A stretch of DNA of 64,000 nt, taken from the NCBI RefSeq assembly GCF_963576545.1, contig NW_026870565.1, positions 40,579 to 104,578 of the forward strand, written 5' to 3'. This document shows, piece after piece, positions 52,501 to 64,000 of the stretch. Source of the stretch: Limanda limanda (taxonomy: Eukaryota > Chordata > Actinopteri > Pleuronectiformes > Pleuronectidae). The first letter of the stretch is position 1, and each line of letters begins with the position of its first letter. Under the pieces are notes generated by a model. It saw only the letters and a program-made list of their open reading frames with translations. It was not told the DNA's origin and did not search any database. The translations under genes and the position numbers were made by a program.

Positions 52501-55500
52501 TTTTTTGGAAGAAAAGGTTAAATTCTTGAATTTTTCATCACACATCATCCCAAATGTCACTAAACAGCTGGAAACGGGGAGATAAGCCTTTTTTGGAAGC
52601 ATTGATTAAGATTTCTGACTTTTTCATCACATGTCAGCCCAAGTGTCAGAAAAGCGCTGGAAACAGGGAGATAAGCCTTTTTTGGAAGAAATGGTTAAAT
52701 TCTTGAATTTTTCATCACACATCAATCCCAAATGTCACTAAACAGCTGGAAACGGGGAGATAAGCCTTTTTTGGAAGCATTGATTAAGATTTCTGACTTT
52801 TTCATCACATATCAGCCCAAGTGTCAGAAAAGCGCTGGAAACAGGGAGATCTGCCTTTTTTTGGAAGAAAAGGTTTAAATTCTTGAATTTTTCATCACAC
52901 ATCATCCCAAATGTCACTAACAGCTGGAAATGGGGAGATAAGCCTTTTTTGGAAGCAATGGTTAACATTTTGACTTTTTCATCACATATCAGCTCCAGTG
53001 TCAGAAAAGCGCTGGAAACAGGGAGATCTGCCTTTTTTTGGAAGAAAAGGTTAAATTCTTGAATTTTTCATCACACATCATCCCAAATGTCACTAAACAG
53101 CTGGAAACGGGGAGATAAGCCTTTTTTGGAAGAATGGTTAAATTCTTGAATTTTTCATCACACATCATCCCAAATGTCACTAAACAGCTGGAAACGGGGA
53201 GATAAGCCTTTTTTGGAAGCATTGATTAAGATTTCTGACTTTTTCATCACATATCAGCTCCAGTGTCAGAAAAGTGCTGGAAACAGGGAGATAAGCCTTT
53301 TTTGGAAGAAAAGGTTAAATTCTTGAATTTTTCATCACACATCATCCCCAAATGTCACTAAACAGCTGGAAACGGGGAGATAAGCCTTTTTTGGAAGCAT
53401 TGATTAAGATTTCTGACTTTTTCATCACATGTCAGCCCAAGTGTCAGAAAAGCGCTGGAAACAGGGAGATAAGCCTTTTTTGGAAGAAATGGTTAAATTC
53501 TTGAATTTTTCATCACACATCATCCCAAATGTCACTAAACAGCTGGAAACGGGGAGATAAGCCTTTTTTGGGAAGCATTGATTAAGATTTCTGACTTTTT
53601 CATCACATGTCAGCCCAAGTGTCAGAAAAGCGCTGGAAACAGGGAGATCTGCCTTTTATTGGAAGAAAAGGTTAAATTCTTGAATTTTTCATCACACATC
53701 ATCCCAAATGTCACTAAACAGCTGAAAACGGGGAGATAAGCCTTTTTTGGAAGCATTGATTAAGATTTCTGACTTTTTCATCACATATCAGCCCAAGTGT
53801 CAGAAAAGCGCTGGAAACAGGGAGATCTGCCTTTTTTGGAAGAAATGGTTAAATTCTTGAATTTTTCATCACACATCATCCCAAATGTCACTAAACAGCT
53901 GGAAACGGGGAGATAAGCCTTTTTTGGAAGCAATGGTTAACATTTTGACTTTTTCATCACATATCAGTTCCAGTGTCAGAAAAGCGCTGGAAACAGGGAG
54001 ATCTGCCTTTTTTGGAAGAAAAGGTTAAATTCTTGAATTTTTCATCACACATCATCCCAAATGTCACTAAACAGCTGGAAACGGGGAGATAAGCCTTTTT
54101 TGGAAGCATTGATTAAGATTTCTGACTTTTTCATCACATGTCAGCCCAAGTGTCAGAAAAGCGCTGGAAACAGGGAGATAAGCCTTTTTTGGAAGAAATG
54201 GTTAAATTCTTGAATTTTTCATCACACATCATCCCAAATGTCACTAAACAGCTGGAAACGGGGAGATAAGCCTTTTTTGGAAGCATTGATTAAGATTTCT
54301 GACTTTTTCATCACATGTCAGCCCAAGTGTCAGAAAAGCGCTGGAAACAGGGAGATCTGCCTTTTTTTGGAAGAAAAGGTTAAATTCTTGAATTCTTCAT
54401 CACACATCATCCCAAATGTCACTAAACAGCTGGAAACGGGGAGATAAGCCTTTTTTGGAAGCATTGATTAAGATTTCTGACTTTTTCATCACATGTCAGC
54501 CCAAGTGTCAGAAAAGCGCTGGAAACAGGGAGATAAGCCTTTTTTGGAAGAAATGGTTAAATTCTTGAATTTTTCATCACACATCATCCCAAATGTCACT
54601 AAACAGCTGGAAACGGGGAGATAAGCCTTTTTGGAAGCATTGATTAAGATTTCTGACTTTTTCATCACATATCAGCCCAAGTGTCAGAAAAGCGCTGGAA
54701 ACAGGGAGATCTGCCTTTTTTGGAAGAAAAGGTTAAATTCTTGAATTTTTCATCACACATCATCCCAAATGTCACTAAACAGCTGGAAATGGGGAGATAA
54801 GCCTTTTTTGGAAGCAATGGTTAACATTTTGACTTTTTCAACACATATCAGCTCCAGTGTCAGAAAAGCGCTGGAAACAGGGAGATCTGCCTTTTTTTTG
54901 GAAGAAAAGGTTAAATTCTTGAATTTTCATCACACATCATCCCAAATGTCACTAAACAGCTGGAAACGGGGAGATAAGCCTTTTTTGGAAGCATTGATTA
55001 AGATTTCTGACTTTTTCATCACATGTCAGCCCAAGTGTCAGAAAAGCGCTGGAAACAGGGAGATAAGCCTTTTTTGGGAAGAAATGGTTAAATTCTTGAA
55101 TTTTTCATCACACATCATCCCAAATGTCACTAAACAGCTGGAAACGGGGAGATAAGCCTTTTTTGGAAGCATTGATTAAGATTTCTGACTTTTTCATCAC
55201 ATATCAGCCAAGTGTCAGAAAAGTGCTGGAAACAGGGAGATCTGCCTTTTTTTGGAAGAAAAGGTTAAATTCTTGAATTTTTCATCACACATCATCCCAA
55301 ATGTCACTAAACAGCTGAAAACGGGGAGATAAGCCTTTTTTGGAAGCATTGATTAAGATTTCTGACTTTTTCATCACATGTCAGCCCAAGTGTCAGAAAA
55401 GCGCTGGAAACAGGGAGATAAGCCTTTTTTGGAAGAAATGGTTAAATTCTTGAATTCTTCATCACACATCATCCCAAATGTCACTAAACAGCTGGAAATG

Positions 55501-58500
55501 GGGAGATAAGCCTTTTTTGGAAGCAATGGTTAACATTTTGACTTTTTCATCACATATCAGCTCCAGTGTCAGAAAAGCGCTGGAAACAGGGAGATCTGCC
55601 TTTTTTTGGAAGAAAAGGTTAAATTCTTGAATTTTTCATCACACATCATCCCAAATGTCACTAAACAGCTGGAAACGGGGAGATAAGCCTTTTTTGGAAG
55701 CATTGATTAAGATTTCTGACTTTTTCGTCACATGTCAGCCCAAGTGTCAGAAAGCGCTGGAAACAGGGAGATAAGCCTTTTTTGGAAGAAATGGTTAAAT
55801 TTCTTGAATTTTTCATCACACATCATCCCAAATGTCACTAAACAGCTGGAAACGGGGAGATAAGCCTTTTTTGGAAGCATTGATTAAGATTTCTGACTTT
55901 TTCATCACATGTCAGCCCAAGTGTCAGAAAAGCGCTGGAAACAGGGAGATAAGCCTTTTTTGGAAGAAATGGTTAAATTCTTGAATTTTTCATCACACAT
56001 CATCCCAAATGTCACTAAACAGCTGGAAACGGGGAGATAAAGCCTTTTTTGGAAGCATTGATTAAGATTTCTGACTTTTTCATCACATATCAGCCCAAGT
56101 GTCAGAAAAGCGCTGGAAACAGGGAGATCTGCCTTTTATTGGAAGAAAAGGTTAAATTCTTGAATTTTTCATCACACATCATCCCAAATGTCACTTAACA
56201 GCTGAAAACGGGGAGATAAGCCTTTTTTGGAAGCATTGATTAAGATTTCTGACTTTTTCATCACATATCAGCCCAAGTGTCAGAAAAGCGCTGGAAACAG
56301 GAGATCTGCCTTTTTTTGGAAGAAAAGGTTAAATTCTTGAATTTTTCATCACACATCATCCCAAATGTCACTAAACAGCTGGAAATGGGGAGATAAGCCT
56401 TTTTTGGAAGCAATGGTTAACATTTTGACTTTTCATCACATATCAGCTCCAGTGTCAGAAAAGCGCTGGAAACAGGGAGATCTGCCTTTTTTTTGGAAGA
56501 AAAGGTTAAATTCTTGAATTTTTCATCACACATCATCCCAAATGTCACTAAACAGCTGGAAACGGGGGAGATAAGCCTTTTTGGAAGCATTGATTAAGAT
56601 TTCTGACTTTTTCATCACATGTCAGCCCAAGTGTCAGAAAAGCGCTGGAAACAGGGAGATAAGCCTTTTTTGGAAGAAATGGTTAAATTCTTGAATTTTT
56701 CATCACACATCATCCCAAATGTCACTAAACAGCTGGAAACGGGGAGATAAGCCTTTTTTGGAAGCAATGGTTAACATTTTGACTTTTTCATCACATATCA
56801 GTTCCAGTGTCAGAAAAGCGCTGGAAACAGGGAGATCTGCCTTTTTTTGGAAGAAAAGGTTAAATTCTTGAATTTTTCATCACACATCATCCCAAATGTC
56901 ACTAAACAGCTGGAAACGGGGAGATAAGCCTTTTTTGGAAGCATTGATTAAGATTTCTGACTTTTTCATCACATGTCAGCCCAAGTGTCAGAAAAGCGCT
57001 GGAAACAGGGAGATCTGCCTTTTTTTGGAAGAAAAGGTTAAATTCTTGAATTTTTCATCACACATCATCCCAAATGTCACTAAACAGCTGGAAATGGGGA
57101 GATAAGCCTTTTTTGGAAGCAATGGTTAACATTTTGACTTTTTCAACACATATCAGCTCCAGTGTCAGAAAAGCGCTGGAAACAGGGAGATCTGCCTTTT
57201 TTGGAAGAAAAGGTTAAATTCTTGAATTTTTCATCACACATCATCCCAAATGTCACTAAACAGCTGGAAACGGGGAGATAAGCCTTTTTTGGAAGAAATG
57301 GTTAAATTCTTGAATTTTTCATCACACATCATCCCAAATGTCACTAAACAGCTGGAAACGGGGAGATAAGCCTTTTTTGGAAGCATTGATTAAGATTTCT
57401 GACTTTTTCATCACATATCAGCCCAAGTGTCAGAAAAGCGCTGGAAACAGGGAGATCTGCCTTTTTTTGGAAGAAAAGGTTAAATTCTTGAATTTTTCAT
57501 CACACATCATCCCAAATGTCACTAAACAGCTGGAAACGGGAGATAAGCCTTTTTTGGAAGAAATGGTTAAATTCTTGAATTTTTTCATCACACATCATCC
57601 CAAATGTCACTAAACAGCTGGGAAATGGGGAGATAAGCCTTTTTTGGAAGCAATGGTTAACATTTTGACTTTTCATCACATATCAGCTCCAGTGTCAGAA
57701 AAGCGCTGGAAAAGGGAGATCTGCCTTTTTTTGGAAGAAAAGGTTAAATTCTTGATTTTTTCATCACACATCATCCCAAATGTCACTAAACAGCTGGAAA
57801 CGGGGAGATAAGCCTTTTTTGGAAGCATTGATTAAGATTTCTGACTTTTTCATCACATGTCAGCCCAAGTGTCAGAAAAGCGCTGGAAACAGGGAGATAA
57901 GCCTTTTTTGGAAGAAATGGTTAAATTCTTGAATTTTTCATCACACATCATCCCAAATGTCACTAACAGCTGGAAACGGGGAGATAAGCCTTTTTTGGAA
58001 GCATTGATTAAGATTTCTGACTTTTTCATCACATGTCAGCCAAGTGTCAGAAAAGCGCTGGAAACAGGGAGATAAGCCTTTTTTGGAAGAAATGGTTAAA
58101 TTCTTGAATTTTTCATCACACATCATCCCAAATGTCACTAAACAGCTGGAAACGGGGAGATAAGCCTTTTTTGGAAGCAATGGTTAACATTTTGACTTTT
58201 TTATCACATATCAGTTCCAGTGTCAGAAAAGCGCTGGAAACAGGGAGATCTCACTTTTTTTGGAAGAAAAGGTTAAATTCTTGAATTTTTCATCACACAT
58301 CATCCCAAATGTCACTAAACAGCTGGAAACGGGGAGATAAGCCTTTTTTGGAAGCATTGATTAAGATTTCTGACTTTTTCATCACATGTCAGCCCAAGTG
58401 TCAGAAAAGCGCTGGAAACAGGGAGATAAGCCTTTTTTGGAAGAAATGGTTAAATTCTTGAATTTTTCATCACACATCATCCCAAATGTCACTAAACAGC

Positions 58501-61500
58501 TGGAAACGGGGAGATAAGCCTTTTTTGGAAGCATTGATTAAGATTTCTGACTTTTTCATCACATTTCAGCCCAAGTGTCAGAAAAGCGCTGGAAACAGGG
58601 AGATCTGCCTTTTTTTGAAGAAAAGGTTAAATTCTTGAATTTTTCATCACACATCATCCCAATGTCACTAAACAGCTGGAAACGGGGAGATAAGCCTTTT
58701 TGGAAGCATTGATTAAGATTTCTGACTTTTTCATCACATATCAGCCCAAGTGTCAGAAAAGCGCTGGAAACAGGGAGATCTGCCTTTTTTTTGGAAGAAA
58801 AGGTTAAATTCTTGAATTTTTCATCACACATCATCCAAATGTCACTAAACAGCTGAAATGGGGAGATAAGCCTTTTTTGGAAGCATTGATTAAGATTTCT
58901 GACTTTTTCATCACATGTCAGCCCAAGTGTCAGAAAAGCGCTGGAAACAGGGAGATAAGCCTTTTTTGGAAGAAATGGTTAAATTCCTTGAATTTTTCAT
59001 CACACATCATCCCAAATGTCACTAAACAGCTGGAAACGGGGAGATTAAGCCTTTTTTGGAAGCATTGATTAAGATTTCTGACTTTTTCATCACATATCAG
59101 CCCAAGTGTCAGAAAAGCGCTGAAACAGGGAGATCTGCCTTTTTTTGAAGAAAAGGTTAAATTCTTGAATTTTTCATCACACATCATCCCAAATGTCACT
59201 AAACAGCTGGAAATGGGGAGATAAGCCTTTTTTTGGAAGCAATGGTTAACATTTTGACTTTTTCATCACATATCAGCTCCAGTGTCAGAAAAGCGCTGGA
59301 AACAGGGAGATCTGCCTTTTTTTGGAAGAAAAGGTTAAATTCTTGAATTTTTTCATCACACATCATCCCAAATGTCACTAAACAGCTGGAAACGGGGAGA
59401 TAAGCCTTTTTTGGAAGCATTGATTAAGATTTCTGACTTTTTCATCACTGTCAGCCCAAGTGTCAGAAAGCGCTGGAAACAGGGAGATAAGCCTTTTTTG
59501 GAAGAAATGGTTAAATTCTTGAATTTTTCATCACACATCATCCCAAATGTCACTAAACAGCTGGAAACGGGGAGATAAGCCTTTTTTGGAAGCAATGGTT
59601 AACATTTTGACTTTTTCATCACATATCAGTTCCAGTGTCAGAAAAGCGCTGGAAACAGGGAGATCTGCCTTTTTTTGGAAGAAAAGGTTAAATTCTTGAA
59701 TTTTTTCATCACACATCATCCCAAATGTCACTAAACAGCTGGAAACGGGGAGATAAGCCTTTTTTGGAAGCATTGATTAAGATTTCTGACTTTTTCATCA
59801 CATGTCAGCCCAAGTGTCAGAAAAGCGCTGGAAACAGGGAGATAAGCCTTTTTTGGAAGAAATGGTTAAATTCTTGAATTTTTCATCACACATCATCCAA
59901 ATGTCACTAAACAGCTGGAAACGGGGAGATAAGCCTTTTTTGGAAGCATTGATTAAGATTTCTGACTTTTTCATCACATATCAGCCCAAGTGTCAGAAAA
60001 GCGCTGGAAACAGGAGATCTGCCTTTTTTTGGAAGAAAAGGTTAAATTCTTGAATTTTTCATCACACATCATCCCAAATGTCACTAAACAGCTGGAAACG
60101 GGGAGATAAGCCTTTTTTGGAAGCATTGATTAAGATTTTCTGACTTTTTCATCACATGTCAGCCCAAGTGTCAGAAAAGCGCTGGAAACAGGGAGATAAG
60201 CCTTTTTTTGGAAGAAATGGTTAAATTCTTGAATTTTTCATCACATCATCCCAAATGTCACTAAACAGCTGGAAACGGGGAGATAAGACTTTTTTGGAAG
60301 CAATGGTTAACATTTTGACTTTTTCATCACATATCAGTTCCAGTGTCAGAAAAGCGCTGGAAACAGGGAGATCTGCCTTTTTTTGGAAGAAAAGGTTAAA
60401 TTCTTGAATTTTTCATCACACATCATCCCAAATGTCACTAAACAGCTGGAAACGGGGAGATAAGCCTTTTTTGGAAGCATTGATTAAGATTTCTGACTTT
60501 TTCATCACATGTCAGCCCAAGTGTCAGAAAAGCGCTGGAAACAGGGAGATAAGCCTTTTTTGGAAGAAATGGTTAAATTCTTGAATTTCATCACACATCA
60601 TCCCATATGTCACTAAACAGCTGGAAACGGGGAGATAAGCCTTTTTTGGAAGCATTGATTAAGATTTCTGACTTTTTCATCACATGTCAGCCCAAGTGTC
60701 AGAAAAGCGCTGGAAACAGGGAGATAAGCCTTTTTGGAAGAAATGGTTAAATTCTTGAATTTTTCATCACACATCATCCCAAATGTCACTAAACAGCTGG
60801 AAACGGGGAGATAAGCCTTTTTTGGAAGCATTGATTAAGATTTCTGACTTTTTCATCACATATCAGCCCAAGTGTCAGAAAAGCGCTGGAAACAGGGAGA
60901 TCTGCCTTTTATTGAAGAAAAGGTTAAATTCTTGAATTTTTCATCACACATCATCCCAAATGTCACTAAACAGCTGAAAACGGGGAGATAAGCCTTTTTT
61001 GGAAGCATTGATTAAGATTTCTGACTTTTTCATCACATATCAGCCCAAGTGTCAGAAAAGCGCTGGAAACAGGGAGATCTGCCTTTTTTGGAAGAAAAGG
61101 TTAAATTCTTGAATTTTCATCACACATCATCCAAATGTCACTAAACAGCTGGAAATGGGGAGATAAGCCTTTTTTGGAAGCAATGGTTAACATTTTGACT
61201 TTTTCATCACATATCAGCTCCAGTGTCAGAAAAGCGCTGGAAACAGGGAGATCTGCCTTTTTTTGGGAAGAAAAGGTTAAAATTCTTGAATTTTTCATCA
61301 CACATCATCCCAAATGTCACTAAAACAGCTGGAAACGGGGAGATAAGCCTTTTTTGGAAGCATTGATTAAGATTTCTGACTTTTTCATCACATGTCAGCC
61401 CAAGTGTCAGAAAAGCGCTGGAAACAGGGAGATAAGCCTTTTTTGGAAGAAATGGTTAAATTCTTGAATTTTTTCATCACACATCATCCCAAATGTCACT

Positions 61501-64000
61501 AAACAGCTGGAAACGGGGAGATAAGCCTTTTTTGGAAGCAATGGTTAACATTTTGACTTTTTCATCACATATCAGTTCAGTGTCAGAAAAGCGCTGGAAA
61601 CAGGGAGATCTGCCTTTTTTTGGAAGAAAAGGTTAAATTCTTGAATTTTTCATCACACATCATCCCAAATGTCACTAAACAGCTGGAAACGGGGAGATAA
61701 GCCTTTTTTGGAAGCATTGATTAAGATTTCTGACTTTTTCATCACATGTCAGCCCAAGTGTCAGAAAAGCGCTGGAAACAGGGAGATAAGCCTTTTTTGG
61801 AAGAAATGGTTAAATTCTTGAATTTTTTCATCACACATCATCCCAAATGTCACTAAACAGCTGGAAACGGGGAGATAAGCCTTTTTGGAAGCATTGATTA
61901 AGATTTCTGACTTTTTCATCACATGTCAGCCCAAGTGTCAGAAAAGCGCTGGAAACAGGGAGATCTGCCTTTTTTTGGAAGAAAAGGTTAAATTCTTGAA
62001 TTCTTCATCACACATCATCCCAAATGTCACTAAACAGCTGAAACGGGGAGATAAGCCTTTTTTGGAAGCATTGATTAAGATTTCTGACTTTTTTCATCAC
62101 ATGTCAGCCCAAGTGTCAGAAAAGCGCTGGAAACAGGGAGATAAGCCTTTTTTGGAAGAAATGGTTAAATTCTTGAATTTTTCATCACACATCATCCCAA
62201 ATGTCACTAAACAGCTGGAAACGGGGAGATAAGCCTTTTTTGGAAGCATTGATTAAGATTTCTGACTTTTTCATCACATATCAGCCCAAGTGTCAGAAAA
62301 GCGCTGGAAACAGGGAGATCTGCCTTTTTTTGGAAGAAAAGGTTAAATTCTTGAATTTTTCATCACACATCATCCCAAATGTCACTAAACAGCTGGAAAT
62401 GGGAGATAAGCCTTTTTTTGGAAGCAATGGTTAACATTTTGACTTTTTCAACACATATCAGCTCCAGTGTCAGAAAAGCGCTGGAAACAGGGAGATCTGC
62501 CTTTTTTGGAAGAAAAGGTTAAATTCTTGAATTTTTCATCACACATCATCCAAATGTCACTAAACAGCTGGAAACGGGGAGATAAGCCTTTTTTGGAAGA
62601 AATGGTTAAATTCTTGAATTTTTCATCACACATCATCCCAAATGTCACTAAACAGCTTGGAAACTGGGGAGATAAGCCTTTTTTGGAAGCATTGATTAAG
62701 ATTTTCTGACTTTTTCATCACATGTCAGCCCAAGTGTCAGAAAAGCGCTGGAAACAGGGAGATAAGCCTTTTTTGGAAGAAATGGTTAAATTCTTTAATT
62801 TTTCATCAAACATCATCCCAAATGTCACTAATCAGCTGGAAACGAGGAGATAAGCCTTTTTTTGGAAGCAATGGTTAACATTTTGACTTTTTTCATCACA
62901 TATCAGCTCCAGTGTCAGAAAAGCGCTGGAAACAGGGAGATCTGCCTTTTTTTGGAAGAAAAGGTTAAATTCTTGAATTTTTCCATCACACATCATCCCA
63001 AATGTCACTAAACAGCTGGAAACGGGGAGATAAGCCTTTTTTGAAGCATTGATTAAGATTTCTGACTTTTTCATCACATGTCAGCCCAAGTGTCAGAAAA
63101 GCGCTGGAAACAGGGAGATAAGCCTTTTTTGGAAGAAATGGTTAAATTCTTGAATTTTTCATCACACATCATCCCAAATGTCACTAAACAGCTGGAAACG
63201 GGGAGATAAGCCTTTTTTGGAAGCATTGATTAAGATTTCTGACTTTTTCATCACATATCAGCCCAAGTGTCAGAAAAGCGCTGGAAACAGGGAGATCTGC
63301 CTTTTTTTGGAAGAAAAGGTTAAATTCTTGAATTTTTCATCACACATCATCCCAAATGTCACTAAACAGCTGAAAACGGGGAGATAAGCCTTTTTTGGAA
63401 GCATTGATTAAGATTTCTGACTTTTTCATCACATGTCAGCCCAAGTGTCAGAAAAGCGCTGGAAACAGGGAGATAAGCCTTTTTTGGAAGAAATGGTTAA
63501 ATTCTTGAATTCTTCATCACACATCATCCCAAATGTCACTAAACAGCTGGAAATGGGGAGATAAGCCTTTTTTGGAAGCAATGGTTAACATTTTGACTTT
63601 TTCATCACATATCAGCTCCAGTGTCAGAAAAGCGCTGGAAACAGGGAGATCTGCCTTTTTTGGAAGAAAAGGTTAAATTCTTGAATTTTTCATCACACAT
63701 CATCCCAAATGTCACTAAACAGCTGGAAACGGGGAGATAAGCCTTTTTTGGAAGCATTGATTAAGATTTCTGACTTTTTCGTCACATGTCAGCCCAAGTG
63801 TCAGAAAAGCGCTGGAAACAGGGAGATAAGCCTTTTTTGGAAGAAATGGTTAAATTCTTGAATTTTTCATCATACATCATCCAAATGTCACTAAACAGCT
63901 GGAAACGGGGAGATAAGCCTTTTTTGGAAGCATTGATTAAGATTTCTGACTTTTTCATCACATGTCAGCCCAAGTGTCCAGAAAAGCGCTGGAAACCAGG
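46505..64000 (-). repeat. Satellite array, inverted part (same dimers on the minus strand)
   Basis: The same alpha/beta dimers, read as reverse complement (units now end gggagataagcc or gggagatctgcc). It is continuous to the window edge with no unique sequence. Subtype order mirrors 28985-46504 exactly wherever I checked, including rare variants. It carries many one-base indels, mostly in A/T or C/G runs, and is about 25 bp shorter than its partner over 17.4 kb. No gene is present. Confidence 0.97.
46505..64000 (-). repeat. Right arm of giant inverted repeat
   Basis: Reverse-complement copy of 28985-46504, including its higher-order marks. Alpha-alpha slips at 53121/53122, 57284/57285, 57549/57550 and 62588/62589 mirror those at 39876, 35710, 35444 and 30392. 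The full ~1950 bp block 39876-41825 is mirrored at 51172-53121 with the same length. Caacacatatc variants near 51210, 54840, 57145 and 62450 mirror gatatgtgttg near 41790, 38155, 35850 and 30530. The arms differ at scattered indels and a few substitutions, for example atcaaacatc near 62812 where the left arm has the usual gtgtgatg near 30170. Confidence 0.95.

Noticed and set aside
1..64000. Many open frames of 60-128 codons on both strands, with recurring near-identical proteins of about 69 residues
   Set aside because: They are translations of the satellite itself. Because 177 is divisible by 3, the same frame stays open across a dimer and closes at the same repeat-encoded stops. They switch strand exactly at the inversion, break at every indel, and lack any recognisable domain.
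1..64000. CRISPR array
   Set aside because: Repeats adjoin directly with no unique spacers, units are 88-89 bp, and no cas-like gene is present.
46505..64000. A separate satellite family, or an array that merely lies on the other strand
   Set aside because: Subtype order and private single-base variants mirror 28985-46504, so it is a reverse-complement copy of that stretch.
1..64000. Transposon, retroelement, telomere repeat, rRNA or tRNA insertions
   Set aside because: I read through the whole window and found no stretch that is not alpha or beta satellite, and no telomere-type hexamer run.

Overview
The whole 64 kb window is one tandemly repeated satellite DNA array. I see no protein gene, RNA gene, transposon, CRISPR array or unique sequence in it. 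The unit is a ~177 bp dimer of two diverged half-monomers, here called alpha (88-89 bp, contains CAGCTG) and beta (88-89 bp, usually contains AGCGCT). Long head-to-tail arrays of nucleosome-sized, AT-rich units (the alpha half is 32 G+C of 88) are typical of eukaryotic centromeric or heterochromatic satellite. I cannot name the species and do not recognise the satellite family.

Layout. Positions 1-46504 run in one orientation. Positions 46505-64000 run in the opposite orientation. The switch is a palindrome with no spacer, centred between 46504 and 46505. The right arm (46505-64000) is a reverse-complement copy of 28985-46504. Rare single-base variants recur on both sides at mirrored distances out to 17.4 kb, so this is a copy of the same stretch and not just the same repeat family on the other strand. 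The window edge cuts the palindrome, so the true arm length is unknown.

Within the + oriented part, beta halves fall into about eight subtypes (P, Q, R, R*, S, T, U, V). These form higher-order patterns: a ~1950 bp block opened by an alpha-alpha register slip (four full and two partial copies), a 1064 bp six-dimer block, and a ~10 kb super-repeat (13197-23364 and 37040-46504) with dimer-multiple indels. Sequence quality is uneven. About 7460-42955 is nearly free of indels, while 1-7460 and 42955-64000 carry frequent one-base homopolymer indels.

The main question the window raises is whether the inversion is real or a fold-back read or assembly artefact. The zero spacer, private-variant mirroring and extra indels in one arm favour an artefact, or a very recent inverted duplication; the sequence alone cannot decide. 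Open frames of 60-130 codons occur only because 177 is divisible by 3, and I do not regard them as genes.
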